Shown piece by piece: positions 20,422 to 32,823 of a stretch of 64,000 bases of DNA. The notes under the pieces were generated by a model, which was not told where the DNA came from, did no database searches, and was given only the letters and a program-made list of their open reading frames with translations. Each line of letters starts with the position of its first letter. The stretch's first letter is position 1. Position numbers and translations under genes: made by a program. This DNA is from Eutreptiella sp. 'Long Island Sound 2002' (taxonomy: Eukaryota; Euglenozoa; Euglenophyceae; Eutreptiales; Eutreptiaceae): contig OZ038381.1 in NCBI GenBank assembly GCA_964036045.1, forward strand, positions 116,581,790 through 116,645,789, read 5' to 3'.

Positions 20422-23400
20422 GTGGGCAAGGGAGTGGGAAAGAAGGAAGGAGCGACCACGGAGAGCCCCGTGGACGGGCAAGACCAACCCAAGATCTACA
20501 CCATCCGTGATCATACCCTCGAAGTCCTGATGCACCCGGACGTGCTAGAGTTGCATGCCGTGAGAGTCGTCCATACACCGCATGGTGACGAGCGGCAGTT
20601 GCACTGGAAGGTGCGTGTACGGTGCGGACAAGAGGAGTTGGTGGTGGATGTTTTGGTGGATACGGGTGCCCAGGTGAGCCTGGTCCGGAAAGGGTTGTTC
20701 AAGGAGGAATCCCTGCAGCCCAGCCGTAGACCGGTACGCCTGAAGGTGGCCAATGGTGAGATTATGGGTGGTGGTACCCATGAGGCCATTATCAGTATGG
20801 AATTCTGGGAGCATGAGCGCTTGAACCGCCCTGATTTGGCGAAGAGAAGCACTCTATCCGGGAACTTCTACGTGGCCGACATTACAGATTGGGATCTGAT
20901 CATGGGGTATGACTTCATGGTGGCAAATGCCATTGGAGCCCTTCCCCATCGTGCAACGCTGGTCCGGGAGGATGATGAATGCCTCACATGGCTGTCCACG
21001 GACTATGCATGCGGATCATCCCAATGGAATGCTGAGGAAGAGGATCGGATCTTCCAAGCGGTGCAAGCTGTGGGTGCCAAGTCCAGAGGAGACCGCGGAG
21101 TTCAGCTCACGGAGTATGGAATGGCGCCGCAGGTGTATGCCAGGATGATCCAGACGCTGGGAGCCGAAGCGCCCGAGACGGAAGTCTTTGCTTCCCGGGA
21201 TGCCCCACCTCTGAGGGAGTGTAGGCGGCACTGGCATCGAGGAGACTCAGCCTGGCACCGGCATAGGGGTTTGAAGAAGTGGGGACCCATGTATTGGCAT
21301 GGCTCCCTGGACAATACCAGACGTACGGTGGAGAAGATCATCGCGGATAGGGCGAAGGGGATCTTGGTCATAACCGGCATAGGATCCACCCGGTGTCCGC
21401 TGGAGGGTCTCAAGTCGACGCTGGACTCCATCACCCTGAACGCGATGTCATTCGGGCCAAAAGAGGATTTGTTCATCGACGCCAAGGGTGTATCAATGCC
21501 CTCCCCGGGTCAAGCGTGGGGTACCAAGGCTTTCCTGGTGGATGGGGCGCAAGCCCAGTCCACGGGTGATGAAGCATTCATCCGTAGGGTGGAGGCGGTG
21601 CCCATGAAGGTCATGTTTGAGACCAAGGAGGGGACGGATCAACCAATTGATGGCATTGACGTCCTGTCCAACGCCGAGATCGACGACGTCGTCAACTACA
21701 TGCGGATGGGGATGCACGACCGTGGGGCAGCCAAGAAGAGGCGGGCCATGGTCACATCTCCACATTGGCGGGATGACAAGATGTTGGTCACCGGCAAGTA
21801 CGAGAAAGATGAGTTCGTGGCGAGGGTCATGGATCACATCGCGGACCAATACGATGGTCCGGTTGGGTCGGACCCGCCGACATGGGATTTTCCAAGAACG
21901 GGCGCCGATAGCGGCAAGAACCAGCCCAATGCCGCAAATTTCCAAAGATTATCGGTGGGAAGAGCTCCCCACGACGATGAAGACGGCATATCGGACGAGG
22001 AGAAGTCGGACTCGTACCCGGAAGAGGCCTATACCGCAGTGCGGTCGGTTGTATCTATACCGAAGCAAGCGGCTGAAGAGGCCCAGGAGAACCCGAAGGT
22101 CGTCGAGCTGAAGGAGAGGCTGATCAATGCCTATCCGCGGCTATTCAGTGGCGTCGCCAACAAGAACCCTCCAGATCGTGGGAGGTTTGGCACAGCGAGG
22201 ATCAAGCTGAAACCAAACCCCAAGATCTATCGTCATCGGGAGTACCAACTTCATGGCGATCGGGCCGAGGCCATGAAGAAGTTGTTTGCCAAGTTCATTG
22301 AGTGACGATGGATCGAACCCTCCGACAGTGAGTGGGCCAGCCCAGCCTTCATCTTGCCCAAGAAGGAGAAGGGCGAGTGGAGGTTGGTGGTGGATTACAG
22401 GGGTTTGAACGAGCAAACCGAGCACGACTCGTACTCGCTTCCCCTGATCGACTCCATCCTCCAAAAACAACAGAAAAAGCGGATCTTCACGGTGTTGGAC
22501 CTGAAACACGGTTATCACCAGATGCCGCTACACCCGGACTCCAGGCCCTGCACAGCGATGTCGACGCCGCTGGGGCCCATGCAGTGGAAAGTGGTGCCTA
22601 TGGGCACCAAGAATGGCAACGCCGCTTTCCAGCGCATGATGGAGGTCCTACTCGGTCCTGTCCGGGACTGTGCCGATCCCTTCGTGGATGACATCATCAT
22701 CGGGTCCGGCACGGAGAACATGACTGAGGACGAGCTCATCGACGCGCATGAAGAGGATCTGCGCCGAGTGCTCAGCGAGTTCGACAAGCACAACATGGTG
22801 TGCAAGCCCACCAAAGCCTCACTCTTCGTGAAGGAAGTGGAGTTCGCGGGTCACGTGGTTGGTAACGGGCAACGCCGTCCCATGCCTGGGAAGCTGGCGT
22901 CCCTGCACCACTGGGAGAAGCCCCAGACCATCAGCGAACTCCGGTCCTTCATGGGGTTCTGCAATTACTATTCGGGCTATGTCCGGATGTATGCAGAACT
23001 CTCGGGGCCGCTGCACAAGATGCTGCAGGTGGGGAAGTTCGATGGCCGGAAGGGGAGCAAGAAGAAGCTTGCCTGGACCCCTGAGGCCGAAGATGCGTTC
23101 AGCTGCTTGAAGGAGCGACTCCTGGGGCAGCTGGGGATATTCCTGGTGGACCCAGACAAGGGATTCGTGCTACGGACGGACACCTCGGACTATGCTGTAG
23201 GGGCAGTCCTCGAGCAGATCCGGGACGACAGGTCGCACGTACCCGTGGCGTTTTGGAGTCGAATCCTGGCCGAGGGCCAACGCCGCACCTGGACCGTGAG
23301 GGAGAAGGAGGCGTACGGCATTCTTTGTGCGCTCAGGAAGTGGTCTGGCCACATCGGATTGCAACCGGTGGTCGTTTGCACGGACCATCAGTCCTTGCAG

Positions 23401-25320
23401 AGCGGGCACAAGGAGCACGTCGACACCCCCTCGGGACCGGCGGCAAGGAGGGCCCGGTGGCAGGAAACGTTCGCCAAGTTCGACCTCACCGTCATGTACG
23501 TCCCGGGGAAGGACAACACTGTGGCAGATTGCCTCAGTCGCTGGGCCTACCCCGCAGGCAAGGCGTGGATGGACATATCCAGCCATGGCGACGCCGAGGA
23601 GACTGAGGAGGCCAAGCGCATCATCGAGATGCAGAAGGCCATGGAGCAAGAGGGGGTCAAGTGTTTTGTGGTGATGGCAAACCGTACAGACCTGGCCAAG
23701 TTCCGGGGCGCCCGAGTCCAGGCTATTCGAGAGGAAACCCTCGAGCAATGGATGGTGGCCCCAGTAGAGCTAGTCAGGTCGGTGCTCACAGAGGACTGGT
23801 CGGATGACTATGCGGCATCCGAGCACTGGAGCAAGTACTGGAATGCCGTGAGCGCCCCGTGGGACGACGAATGGCCCGAGGTCTTGACCGAGGATGGCGA
23901 CAAGCTGTTCCTCAAGGACAAGCTGCTGGTGCCCGAAAACCGAGTGGAGGAGCTCATTGACCATTGGCACAACGCCCAGCTCATGCACCCTGGCCGAGAC
24001 AAGATGCAGCAGTACCTGGAGTGGCGTTTCAAGTTCCCCCCAGGGTACTACGCCATCCTGGATAGGTACTGCAGCGACTGTGCCGTGTGTCGGGCCACGA
24101 AGAGCCCCAACCACTCCACAGCGGGCAACCCGGTGTATACGGCTATACCGGAGGCCCCTATGCGGTCCGTGGCCATGGATGTATTCGCCATGCCAGGGCA
24201 CCGTGGAAGGAGAGACCTACGACTGTGTCATCCTGGCGGTGGATAGGCACAGTGGGTATATCGTGGCGGTCCCTGGCAAGAAGTCCAAGAAGAAGGACAA
24301 GAAGGACAAGCATGGACTGGGGCTGCAGGCCAAGACCGTCGCTAATGCCATGATCAGGCACTGGCTGACGATTTTTGATGTCCCAGCTGTCATCTGCAGC
24401 GATTGGGGCAGTCAATTCGTGGGGACCTGGTTCAAGACTATGTGTAAGCACATCGGGATTCGGCACGCCAAGACCGTGGCGTACCACAGCCGGTCGAATG
24501 GCCGTGCTGAGGTGGCCGGGCGGCAGATGTTCGAGAAGTTCAGCCAGCTGCACATTGACGAACCGGGCCGGAATTGGTATAATTCGCTTTGGAGAGTACC
24601 CCAAGCGTATCACGACCTTCCGGGACCCACTGGACTGTCGCCCCATCGTATCCTGTTCCTACGGGATCGAGTGTCACGCACTCTCCCGTGGTTGAACCAT
24701 GGCAAAGTGGCCCGGGATGCGAACGCTATGATGGCTGAGGCGGACGACACGGCGGCCAAGGTGTGCAGGGCACTTCAAAACGAGCATGACAAGAGGGCCA
24801 AGTACTTCAAGCAGGGAAAGGTCCAGAAGTGTGCTCCCCAAGACACCGTGTGGGTGGAGCGGCACCACAAGGATGTCCTGTCCAGGCATCGGCAGGCATC
24901 TTGGTATGTGCCGGGGGTAATCGTGCGGAAGGTCGGGCAGGATGTGTATGCGGTTCGTGTGGGGGATAACAAGATCCTGGACCGCGACCATACCCAGCTT
25001 CGTCCCCGAGCACCAGACCCCAGCGGACGTCCCGTCACCTTCGAGTTCACGGCCGGCGATGTGGACTCGGACGACGAGGGTGAGGACGACGACTTCACCG
25101 CGGAGAAGATCCTGGCGGACAAGCCGGACCCGAGACGCCTGGGGGGAGGCTTTATAAAGTCCGATGGAAGGGATTCGCCGCCTCCAGGGATTCATGGGAG
25201 CCTCCGAGCAGTTTTGTGCCGAGGTACACCACGGTCTGGATGGACTACCTGAAGAAAAAGAATATTTCTTTGGATATCAAGGACGTGTTGGTCCATTTGG
25301 TGGCTGCTGTAGCACCATAA
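20422..25320 (+). pseudogene. pol: pol of LTR element 1: protease, RT, RNase H, integrase, chromodomain
   Basis: Aspartic protease: LVDTGAQVSLV with the catalytic Asp codon at 20,659. An in-frame TGA at 22,303 sits just before the RT. RT motifs: RLVVDYRGLN, VLDLKHGYHQM, PMGTKNGNAAFQRMM and FVDD (Asp codons 22,687-22,692). RNase H: RTDTSDYAVG, EKEAYGI, CTDHQSLQ. Integrase: an HHCC zinc region around 23,960-24,105, then the catalytic triad in AMDVFAM, CSDWGSQF and SNGRAEV. A one-base shift near 24,203 moves the integrase core to another frame. A second shift in a G run near 25,147 restores the frame for a chromodomain (YKVRWKGFAASRDSWEPPSSF, near 25,153-25,215) ending at TAA 25,318. Family knowledge: the chromodomain steers integration to modified chromatin. 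This copy is not functional as read. Confidence 0.93.
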
Positions 25321-25702
25321 TGGATCCCCCTTGGCATTTTTGTTTGTTTCTGTGCTTGGGAGACGGGTGAGGGCGTTCATTCGGGGATTTTTGGGCCTTC
25401 ATTGGCCATATACCCCCTTCACTCGATCTCTACATATATATTTCATTGTGGTATACTTATTTAGGTCGACCGACGACGTTTCTCTATCTTTGATCCCCTT
25501 GGTCCATGTTGTAGATTAAGAGGAGACCGGATATGGCGTAGGGCACTGATTATCAGTGTCCTCACCCCTCTCTTGGGGCATGGGGGACGCCTACGACGTG
25601 TGTGGGGCCTCCATGTGTCCTTGGGACATGGGGGGGGGGGTTGGAGCCCATTGGGGTCCTCCCGTCCTCTCTTCAAAGACTTCCGAGCGGTAACAACGCT
25701 CT
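25321..25702 (+). other. 3' untranslated stretch of LTR element 1
   Basis: About 380 bp lie between the pol stop and the purine tract. The stretch includes an AT-rich part (25,330-25,500) and a GC-rich part with a G run near 25,631. I see no gene. Confidence 0.6.
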
Positions 25703-25713
25703 GGGAAGGGGGG
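25703..25713 (+). other. Polypurine tract of LTR element 1
   Basis: GGGAAGGGGGG lies immediately before the TG of the right LTR. This is the expected plus-strand primer and fixes the LTR start at 25,714. Confidence 0.88.
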
Positions 25714-28080
25714 TGAAGCCGGTTCGGACCCCCCTGGCCATCTTGGGGTCACTTGGGGTGTGTATCTATGTGCCGGCAAGCCGCCATTGGCTGATATCAG
25801 ACTCTCCCATCGACCTGACCTAACCCGATGTGATAGTGTGATAGATTTGGCCATTCCGGCCATGAGCGGCCATATTCAGTACCGAGGCACCGCCAGCGGA
25901 GATTTATATATCGGAATATCAGGAATCAACGGGGTTTTTTTATCATAATGTTTCCGTAATTTTACAGCCTTCTGTTTTGAATGTCAATGTATCGGCGACT
26001 GTCAGTTGGCTCGCGATTTTGCGGTAACCGAATGGTTAACTGTTGTTTACAGATATTTTGGCGGAAACCCCGATGAAGGGTCAGATTTCATCAGTAAAGG
26101 GTTCGTTGCTTCCGCAATTTTCATATTATACACTCGCAAAATTAATCCGATTTTTTCAGACTTTCAGAATCGGATTTTCGACTTCGACATCGCCGCACTT
26201 GACATGACAAATCTCCAGTGGTCCGACATTTTTCCCCGATCACGAATCAGCCTTCCTTTTGTTATGCCCTTCATTTGTCTTGGAGATATAGTCGAAACAA
26301 AAGTGATTCGTGAGACCACTTTGAAATGTCATATCTCCGGCTCACGGCGAGGTATAACAATTTCGAGAATTGGGTTGGGACCGCCTTGGTCTCAACTTAA
26401 TTCAGGAAGCATCAAACGCCTCTAGTGTGTACACATGCCCGGTATAGCAAGAGATAATGGTCAAGAGTGTAGAAAGTGATATATAACTCTTGGACCGTGC
26501 AACCGAATATTTTATTGCGACTTTCGAGTGTACTGCATGAGTGTTGGGGTTGCATAGAAATTTTCTTTGGGTTCCTACGTATTTTTAACGTGAAGTTATG
26601 TCCATGGAGGGGCATGGCATATCATGGTGGGAGCCACTTTTGAGGGTATGTGTTATATGCATGGTTTATGTCTTGATATGCTCACGCCCATGTTATATAT
26701 CTTCGTGTGGCTGAGTAGAGATGGGGAACCACACGTGACAAGGGTCTTGCCCATGTCCCAATTGTGGGATTCAAAGCGCTAGACTAAGTCTACCGCGTAT
26801 TTATTGCTCATGGTATGTTTGGCAAAGAGATCCATGAGTGCACTCCCATTTTCATGGGGCATGTAGATATGAGTGGCGAAGGTATCTCCATGCGCCTGAT
26901 TGGGGATCCAGGTGGGGGAATTGTTCGCAAATGGTTCCAATCATTTGTATATTGAACCATGCGCGGATATCATGGGTGAGCATAGAGATATACTATCATG
27001 ACAACTTTGTATTTGGACATTTGTTCATGTTTTTGACCTCATTTTAAGCTCATTTTTTTGTTTGATGTGCTCAACTAGTCGGCTAACAGTAAAGTGCCTA
27101 GAGATCCGTCAACTATGGTATGTTGCTTATATGTTGGCATATGCTTCGGTGTTGCACCTCACCATATGCCGGATCACGTGGTCACTTTGGCTTGGCACAC
27201 GAGGCCTCGGAAACATTAGGTCTCAAATTCATGAGTTGACTTGTGAAGCATGTCATGTACATAACCGGAGGGGTTTCGGAGGCAATGATGGGATATTCTT
27301 GGGCATGGACCTTTAGTCTATATCATTCTTGTAGACTACTTTCCGGTTTGACACATGCATGGAGCATTTGGATATTTGCTGTATGCATTTTTGATTATAT
27401 AATTGACTTTTGGGCATAATGGTGTGATTTGCCTGATTTTGCCATGTTGTGAGGTCATCTTCATGGGGCAGCTCTCCAAGCCCATGTGACTCCAAGTCCA
27501 ACCAAGGTTATGTCAGGGCAGGGCATGGTCCTGAGTGCCACTCTAGGCCATGACACGCCACCTCCCCTATTGGGCTAGGATTTAGAGGCTTGAGAGTGTA
27601 CACAGTTTTGGGGTTTGTGTAGTGACTTTTGACACATGGCATTTAGCCATCATATTTGACTGGGTTCAGGGCATCATGTTGGCGAGTCAAGAGAAGGTCT
27701 TGAGTCCAGGGAATGAGGGGTTTATGGCTGTGAATGTGTATGTTTACCTCTTTCCCCAACTTTGCTTTATTTTTGTTCATATGTTAATTTCAGGGCTTTC
27801 TTCCTTGGTTTCCTTGGTGCAATTGTTGTACATGCCCGCCACCGTGAGACAACCGGTGTGCTGAACGGAAGCCCGCAGTTCGGATTTGGACTGGATTGTG
27901 GATTGGGTTATTGCTGTATTTGTGGGATCTGGTTGCGGTTCAGGGTTGAAGGAGGATTTTATTTTCTATACTTTTGGATTTTGGACCCTGGAATTTGAGG
28001 AATGCAATCACTGATCCGAAGTAAATCAGCAGGGGTAACAGGCGGAAGGGGCACAGCGGGGGCCGGTCCTGGTAGGGACC
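25714..28080 (+). repeat. 3' LTR of element 1
   Basis: It matches the 5' LTR throughout, with scattered substitutions and a few small indels, for example a 9-bp duplication near 27,808 (TTTCCTTGG). It ends at 28,080 where the match to 17,218 stops. The 139-codon frame is at 26,006-26,425. Confidence 0.92.
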
Positions 28081-28561
28081 ACCCGCACCAACAAGCGCAC
28101 CTAAGATACCCGGCACAGGCCACACAAACCGAGCGCCACACCACCAGCCGCACCCACCTCCGGCTGACCAACCACACAAAGAACCCAACATCGGGCCCGG
28201 CCGCACTACCGCCCTCTCCTCTCAGCCAGCCTCTCACCGGCGGCACCGCCACCCATAGCATCACCAACAACACCCTCCCCCCCGACAGCACTCACGACGC
28301 CGTCGCCAGGCACAGCACCATCCACCCCGTACCACACGTGCAACACCTCCACGCTCAACACCGCCCACAGCACCCACACCAGAAACCGCCAACACCGCCG
28401 TCCCACCCTTATCACCTGCAGCAGCGTCACCATCGACGTCGCCAGCGGCACCACCATCACGCCCGACCAGACCGCGCGGACGAAACGCCCACAACCAGCA
28501 CCCAACCCCGAACACCCACACCGACACCACCCACGCCGACCAGACCCCACACCATCCACCT
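28081..28561 (+). other. Leader fragment right of LTR element 1
   Basis: From about 28,250 this matches copy A in inverted orientation, from about 4,670 to about 4,375. This overlaps, rather than continues, the leader that ends at 14,861. The first 150 bp or so have no clear match in the window. It is C/A-rich with no recognisable gene. Confidence 0.6.
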
Positions 28562-28730
28562 TAGGCGGCTCAAGTTGCATGGTATAAAACGACAGAAAGT
28601 GCCCAAAATACACGGCCTGAAAAAACATCAAAAGAACCATTCTTTGGCTTGCAAAAAATCAAGCCGTTTTTGGAACACCAAAAAGACTCTTATGTAAGGA
28701 ATTTTGGCCTTTTCTTGGTCCTGATGGGTC

Positions 28731-28804
28731 CAAAAAATGCCTTTTTTGGGGCAATGGACTGTTCCCTGTGCGAGGCCCCGCGCAAAGAGCAGTCCATTGC
28801 CTCT
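28731..28804. repeat. Hairpin with degenerate GCGCGAGGCCTCGCGC core
   Basis: A palindrome variant TGCGAGGCCCCGCGCA at 28,769-28,784 sits inside a longer inverted repeat whose arms are GCAATGGACTG and CAGTCCATTGC. It lies inside the DNA transposon and could extrude as a cruciform or fold in RNA. Confidence 0.75.
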
Positions 28805-29580
28805 CCAAAGTCAGGTAATGATGGTAGAATTGAGGAATCAAGCAGGCGCCTGCACTGGAGTGACATTACAGGCACCCTTGACTTGATCACATTGTACAAT
28901 ATGTTTACGCGGGCGGACATTCAGTGCTCTAAACAAGCCTTGCAAATCTAATTGATGACTCAAGAAATCATTTCAAATGTTGTTGCATTCCTAACAAAAG
29001 GAGCACATACGTTGGAGGTGTTGCACAGGGTGCATCCTCCAGCATTGCTCATGATGCACACCTGCCACAGCTTATGGGGAGTGTCAAGCAAAAAAAAGAG
29101 TATCACTGGTAAAACATGAAGCATGTTCACTCAACAGATGACGCTGAGCTGGACAGGGACCCCCCTTGTAGGTTTGGCTGAAGAAAAATTGATCTTTCCG
29201 TTGTTGACTATAGATCAAAGTAAAACGTGCAAAGAAAATATGAATTTGCCATGCGTGGCACTTTTTTGAGCGTTTGTTTGGGCCAATAAAACACATTTTT
29301 TGGAGAGTAAAATGCAATGTAGTGCAAACGGCACCAATTATCAAGATGATGTTGGATACCTGGAGAAAGAAGGTGCCCTGGGGGAAGCAGTCTGCCAGGC
29401 GCAGGGGCTGACCAAGCCCAAAAAGAGTTTTTCCGCCACCAGGGGTGGGCAAGCTTCTGGTAAATTTCAATGACTCAACGACAATTTAGGTACTCGTTGC
29501 TTCAGTGAAGGTTGTGCACAAGCGCTAACAGATGAGAACCCATCACAATGGTACAAAGGATATATTTTCTGGGCCTTTTT

Positions 29581-29600
29581 TTGCGCGAGGCCTCGCGCAA
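29581..29600. repeat. 20-bp perfect palindrome TTGCGCGAGGCCTCGCGCAA
   Basis: One of the family sharing the core TGCGCGAGGCCTCGCGCA, here inside the DNA transposon. Others in the same element are at 29,771-29,786 (shortened on one side) and 29,875-29,892 (full 18-bp core). Confidence 0.9.
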
Positions 29601-29770
29601 TGAGGACTGCAAGGCAGTCCCAGAACTTGAAAGTCACAACCTGTACCTCTTTTTTCAGGCAGTGCAAATCAAAAATCAAACCGTTGCGTGGGTACTAAGA
29701 CCACTCGACCCTGAAGCCGTCTTTCCAAAGGAAAATGAATCGGGTGAGGTTTTTGGTTTAGTAAATTATG

Positions 29771-29786
29771 TGCGAGGCCTCGCGCA
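29771..29786. repeat. Shortened copy of the GC-rich palindrome
   Basis: TGCGAGGCCTCGCGCA lacks two bases of the left arm of the 18-bp core. It lies inside the DNA transposon. Confidence 0.85.
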
Positions 29787-29874
29787 TGGGGCAGCCCTGG
29801 AAACACATGTTGCATATGTTTTGCATTGATATTTAATCCGCCATGCTTCTGTTTTAATGATCCTTGGTCTTGCT

Positions 29875-29892
29875 TGCGCGAGGCCTCGCGCA
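29875..29892. repeat. 18-bp palindrome TGCGCGAGGCCTCGCGCA
   Basis: A perfect copy of the core palindrome, inside the DNA transposon about 290 bp from the 29,581 copy. Confidence 0.9.
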
Positions 29893-30265
29893 TAGAATTC
29901 AATCAATAAATCATTTTTCCAGGTATGCAATGAACATGCAGAACGGAAAATGATGGTGCAATCATTTTTTCTGCAGACCATGTTCATCCAAAAAACAAGG
30001 GGAACAGAAAATGTATTTCTTGGCCAATTTCCGCTAAAAGCACTTCATTTTTCACTGAAATCATAAGATTTATTTATTCTTTTTATAGTTTTCTTTGTTT
30101 TCGGCTGTCCAAAAAAAGGCACGAAATGGCACAAATGGTAAGAAAGATACTTTCTTTGGACTAATATTCTGTTTTCAAAAAACAGAGCCTGTGAAAAACT
30201 TTTTTTTGCATGGTCCAAATTGGGTGCTTTTGGTGTGGATTTGACCATGCAACTTGCGCCGCCTA

Positions 30266-32823
30266 AGTCCACGCAAAGCAAACGCCGGCCACGCTCCACC
30301 AGCAAACACAAACCGCCACACGCACGGCAACAGCGCACCCGCCGCCCACAGACCCCCCGCAACCCGCACCAAGTAAACACCAACACGCGCAGGCGCACCC
30401 AACCACGCCCACCAAGCGCCCGGCGCACCGACCCCCACCGCCACCACCACACGCACAGGCAACCGCCCAACGCCGGCACCGACTCCACGGGCAGACAGGC
30501 AGACAAACCACCTCGTCGGCATCACCAACAACACCATCACCCGACCCACCACCTACGGCACGAACGCCACCATCGCCCGTTGCACCAATGGCAACCCCCC
30601 CTCCAGCCCCCCACCACCCGTTCCCAACGCGTCACCTTCGGCACACACTGGCCTCACCGTCACCCGGTGCATCGCCTGCGTCACCCTCACCATCGGCACC
30701 ACCGACGACACCACCGCCCACAGCACCCCGAGCACCACCCTACGCAAGGACAGTACCAGCAGCGCCACCAGCCGGCACATCACCTGCAACACCCACATCA
30801 ACATCGCCACCACCCATGACATCACCCGCAGCGCCCTCACCATCGACGTCACCTGCAGCACCCTCACCGCCGACATCACCAGTTACGCCACCACCCACTG
30901 CACCACCTACAGCGACCACCGGAGCCGCAGCCCCCCCCCAGCGCCCGCCCCGTCACCTATGACACCATCAGCGTCACCAACCCTGTCGCCGCCCGGCGCA
31001 TCACCTGAAGCACTCACGTCAACAACACCAACCCGTGTCGACGCCTACAGCACCCCCCCCGTAGGCGTAACCAGCATCTCCTCCAGCCATTGCATCGCCC
31101 ACAGTGCCCCAGCCCAAACCACCGCGCCTTCGGGGCACACATACCCGACACCCACACAAACCAGCCACGCCCACACTGCTCACCACCCCATCAGCCCACG
31201 CCATGAACACACCCACACGCACGCCCGCGCCCGGCCATGCCACCCAGGCACTACCAAGGAGCCGCGACCACCCACGCAAGCGCCACGCCACCACTGCCGC
31301 CAACCACCCGCCGTCAGCACCCCCCGGACCGGCGCCCTGGAAACCAGAAGCCTGGGGGCCGGCGCACACACAGGGAACCCAGAGCGCAACAGCCACCCGA
31401 CCCCCATCCCCCACGACATTCACGCCCACCCCGGCACCGGCACTGGTACACACCCACACCAACGCACAGCACCCCAGCCAACCCCCCCCCCCCCCCCCAA
31501 AAGAAAAAAAACCGGGAAATTAGCCAGCGAAAAGAGAGGAGCAAGGGAAAGGCAGAGGAAGGGACCGCGGGGAGAGCAGAAGGCAAACACGCAAGCCCAC
31601 ACACGCGCCCCCCCCCCCAGCCAACCCGACCCCGCATGTCCCGCACCCTCCCAGGAACCGCCAAGCCCAAGACCACCCCCCAGGCACCACCACAACAGAC
31701 CACCATGAGGAGCCGCCGAGGACGACACACGACACACCGCCGCCAACCACACGGACAACACTGACACAAGCCCCAGACCGAGAACCCACCGCACCCCCCG
31801 CTGCGGCGCGCCAACACACAATGGTGCCCCCATGGATGTGGTAGACCCCAAAAAACCCGCTTCAGCCAGCCGACCAGAGACCACCACAGGACGCACCAAG
31901 GGGACACCGCGGAAGACCCACCCACAGTGAGGCCCCGACACCCGCTACCAGCCGGCAGCCTACCACGGGCCCACCCGGCACCCGAGCAAATAGCCCCCCC
32001 CGCACCGTGGAAACAATACACCCCAGCCACACACCGCCACTCACCATCCGCGGGCGCCGCACCGGGGCCACAACAAGCCCAAGATGCCGCGACCCACCGA
32101 CCCGCGGACCCCGCAAACGCAATAGCCCGCGCGTGGCCGCTAAACGGCGCTCCCCGCACCACTGGGCCCACTCAACGGTGGGCTGACGCCCCCAAGCACA
32201 ACACGACAACACCCCCCTGGTTGCGACACTCCAGTCCCACACACCCCGCCCCAGGGGACCCCAGGCCCCACGCCACACCGACCCCGCATGGCCCACGTAC
32301 TGAAACACGCCAGGAGGACGAGCATTAGAACCGCGCGGGGCTGCCCCACACCGCCAGAGGACCAGCCAGGGGCAACAACCCACCCCACCAGACCTGAACA
32401 CGGTGCCCCCCCCCCCCCCCCCACCGGGAAGGCCACCACACAACACAACACCACCATACCACACCGCACCCCCCTCCCCCACCCGGGGACATGGGACACC
32501 ACAGCCCACGCACACAGGAACGAAGCCACGCCACGCCGACTCCGCACCCCACCCCACCGGCGCCACCCCTGAAAACCCCGCACACCTCACGCCAGCTCAA
32601 CGCCCACCACCGGCCACAACCCGAACCGCACACAGGGGCAACACCACCGGCCAGGACAGTCACCAGCGAGCAGCCACACACCACAACCACGCCAAACGGC
32701 GCGCTTCCCCGGACACCGGCGCACGACCCCGCACTGGCCGCCGCACGTGCCCCGAGCACCAGCATCACACGCCCACCGTGCCATGAAGCAGCACCCCAAC
32801 ACGTGAACAAGCACGATGACCCC
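30266..32823 (+). other. Pro/Thr/His-rich leader of copy C
   Basis: The stretch matches copy A (about 4,370 down to 2,007) in inverted orientation. It carries long C runs, for example 31,487-31,498 and 32,403-32,421. Open frames in it are low-complexity and overlap in several phases, so I do not call a gene. An in-frame extension of ORF1 upstream of 32,824 reaches about 32,491, but its reality is unclear. Confidence 0.55.

Larger units (their letters stand above)
14862..28080 (+). mobile_element. LTR element 1: Ty3/gypsy chromovirus-type retrotransposon
   Basis: Two direct repeats of 2,357 and 2,367 bp (14,862-17,218 and 25,714-28,080) flank gag and pol genes in the order gag, protease, RT, RNase H, integrase, chromodomain, which is the Ty3/gypsy chromovirus order. 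A primer-binding site follows the left LTR and a purine tract precedes the right one. No target-site duplication is visible. The left flank (TATCAAT) and right flank (ACCCGCACC) differ, and they match overlapping rather than adjacent parts of copy A. The element is defective: four in-frame stops and two frameshifts. Confidence 0.95.
28564..30263. mobile_element. 1.7-kb DNA transposon with TA duplication, non-autonomous
   Basis: The left end GGCGGCTCAAGTTGCATGGT (28,564-28,583) and the right end ACCATGCAACTTGCGCCGCC (30,244-30,263) are inverted repeats matching at 19 of 20 positions. TA flanks both ends (28,562-28,563 and 30,264-30,265). Copy A lacks the insert at the corresponding place near 4,370. 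The interior is AT-rich and has no frame resembling a transposase, so it is probably mobilised in trans. A subterminal hairpin (TTGCATGGTC and its complement) lies at about 30,207-30,253. TA duplication fits Tc1/mariner-like families, but the flanking TTA/TAA leaves other superfamilies possible. Confidence 0.82.

Noticed and set aside
28564-30263. A transposase gene inside the 1.7-kb DNA element
   Set aside because: The longest frames are under about 130 codons, in AT-rich sequence, with no DDE-type motif visible.
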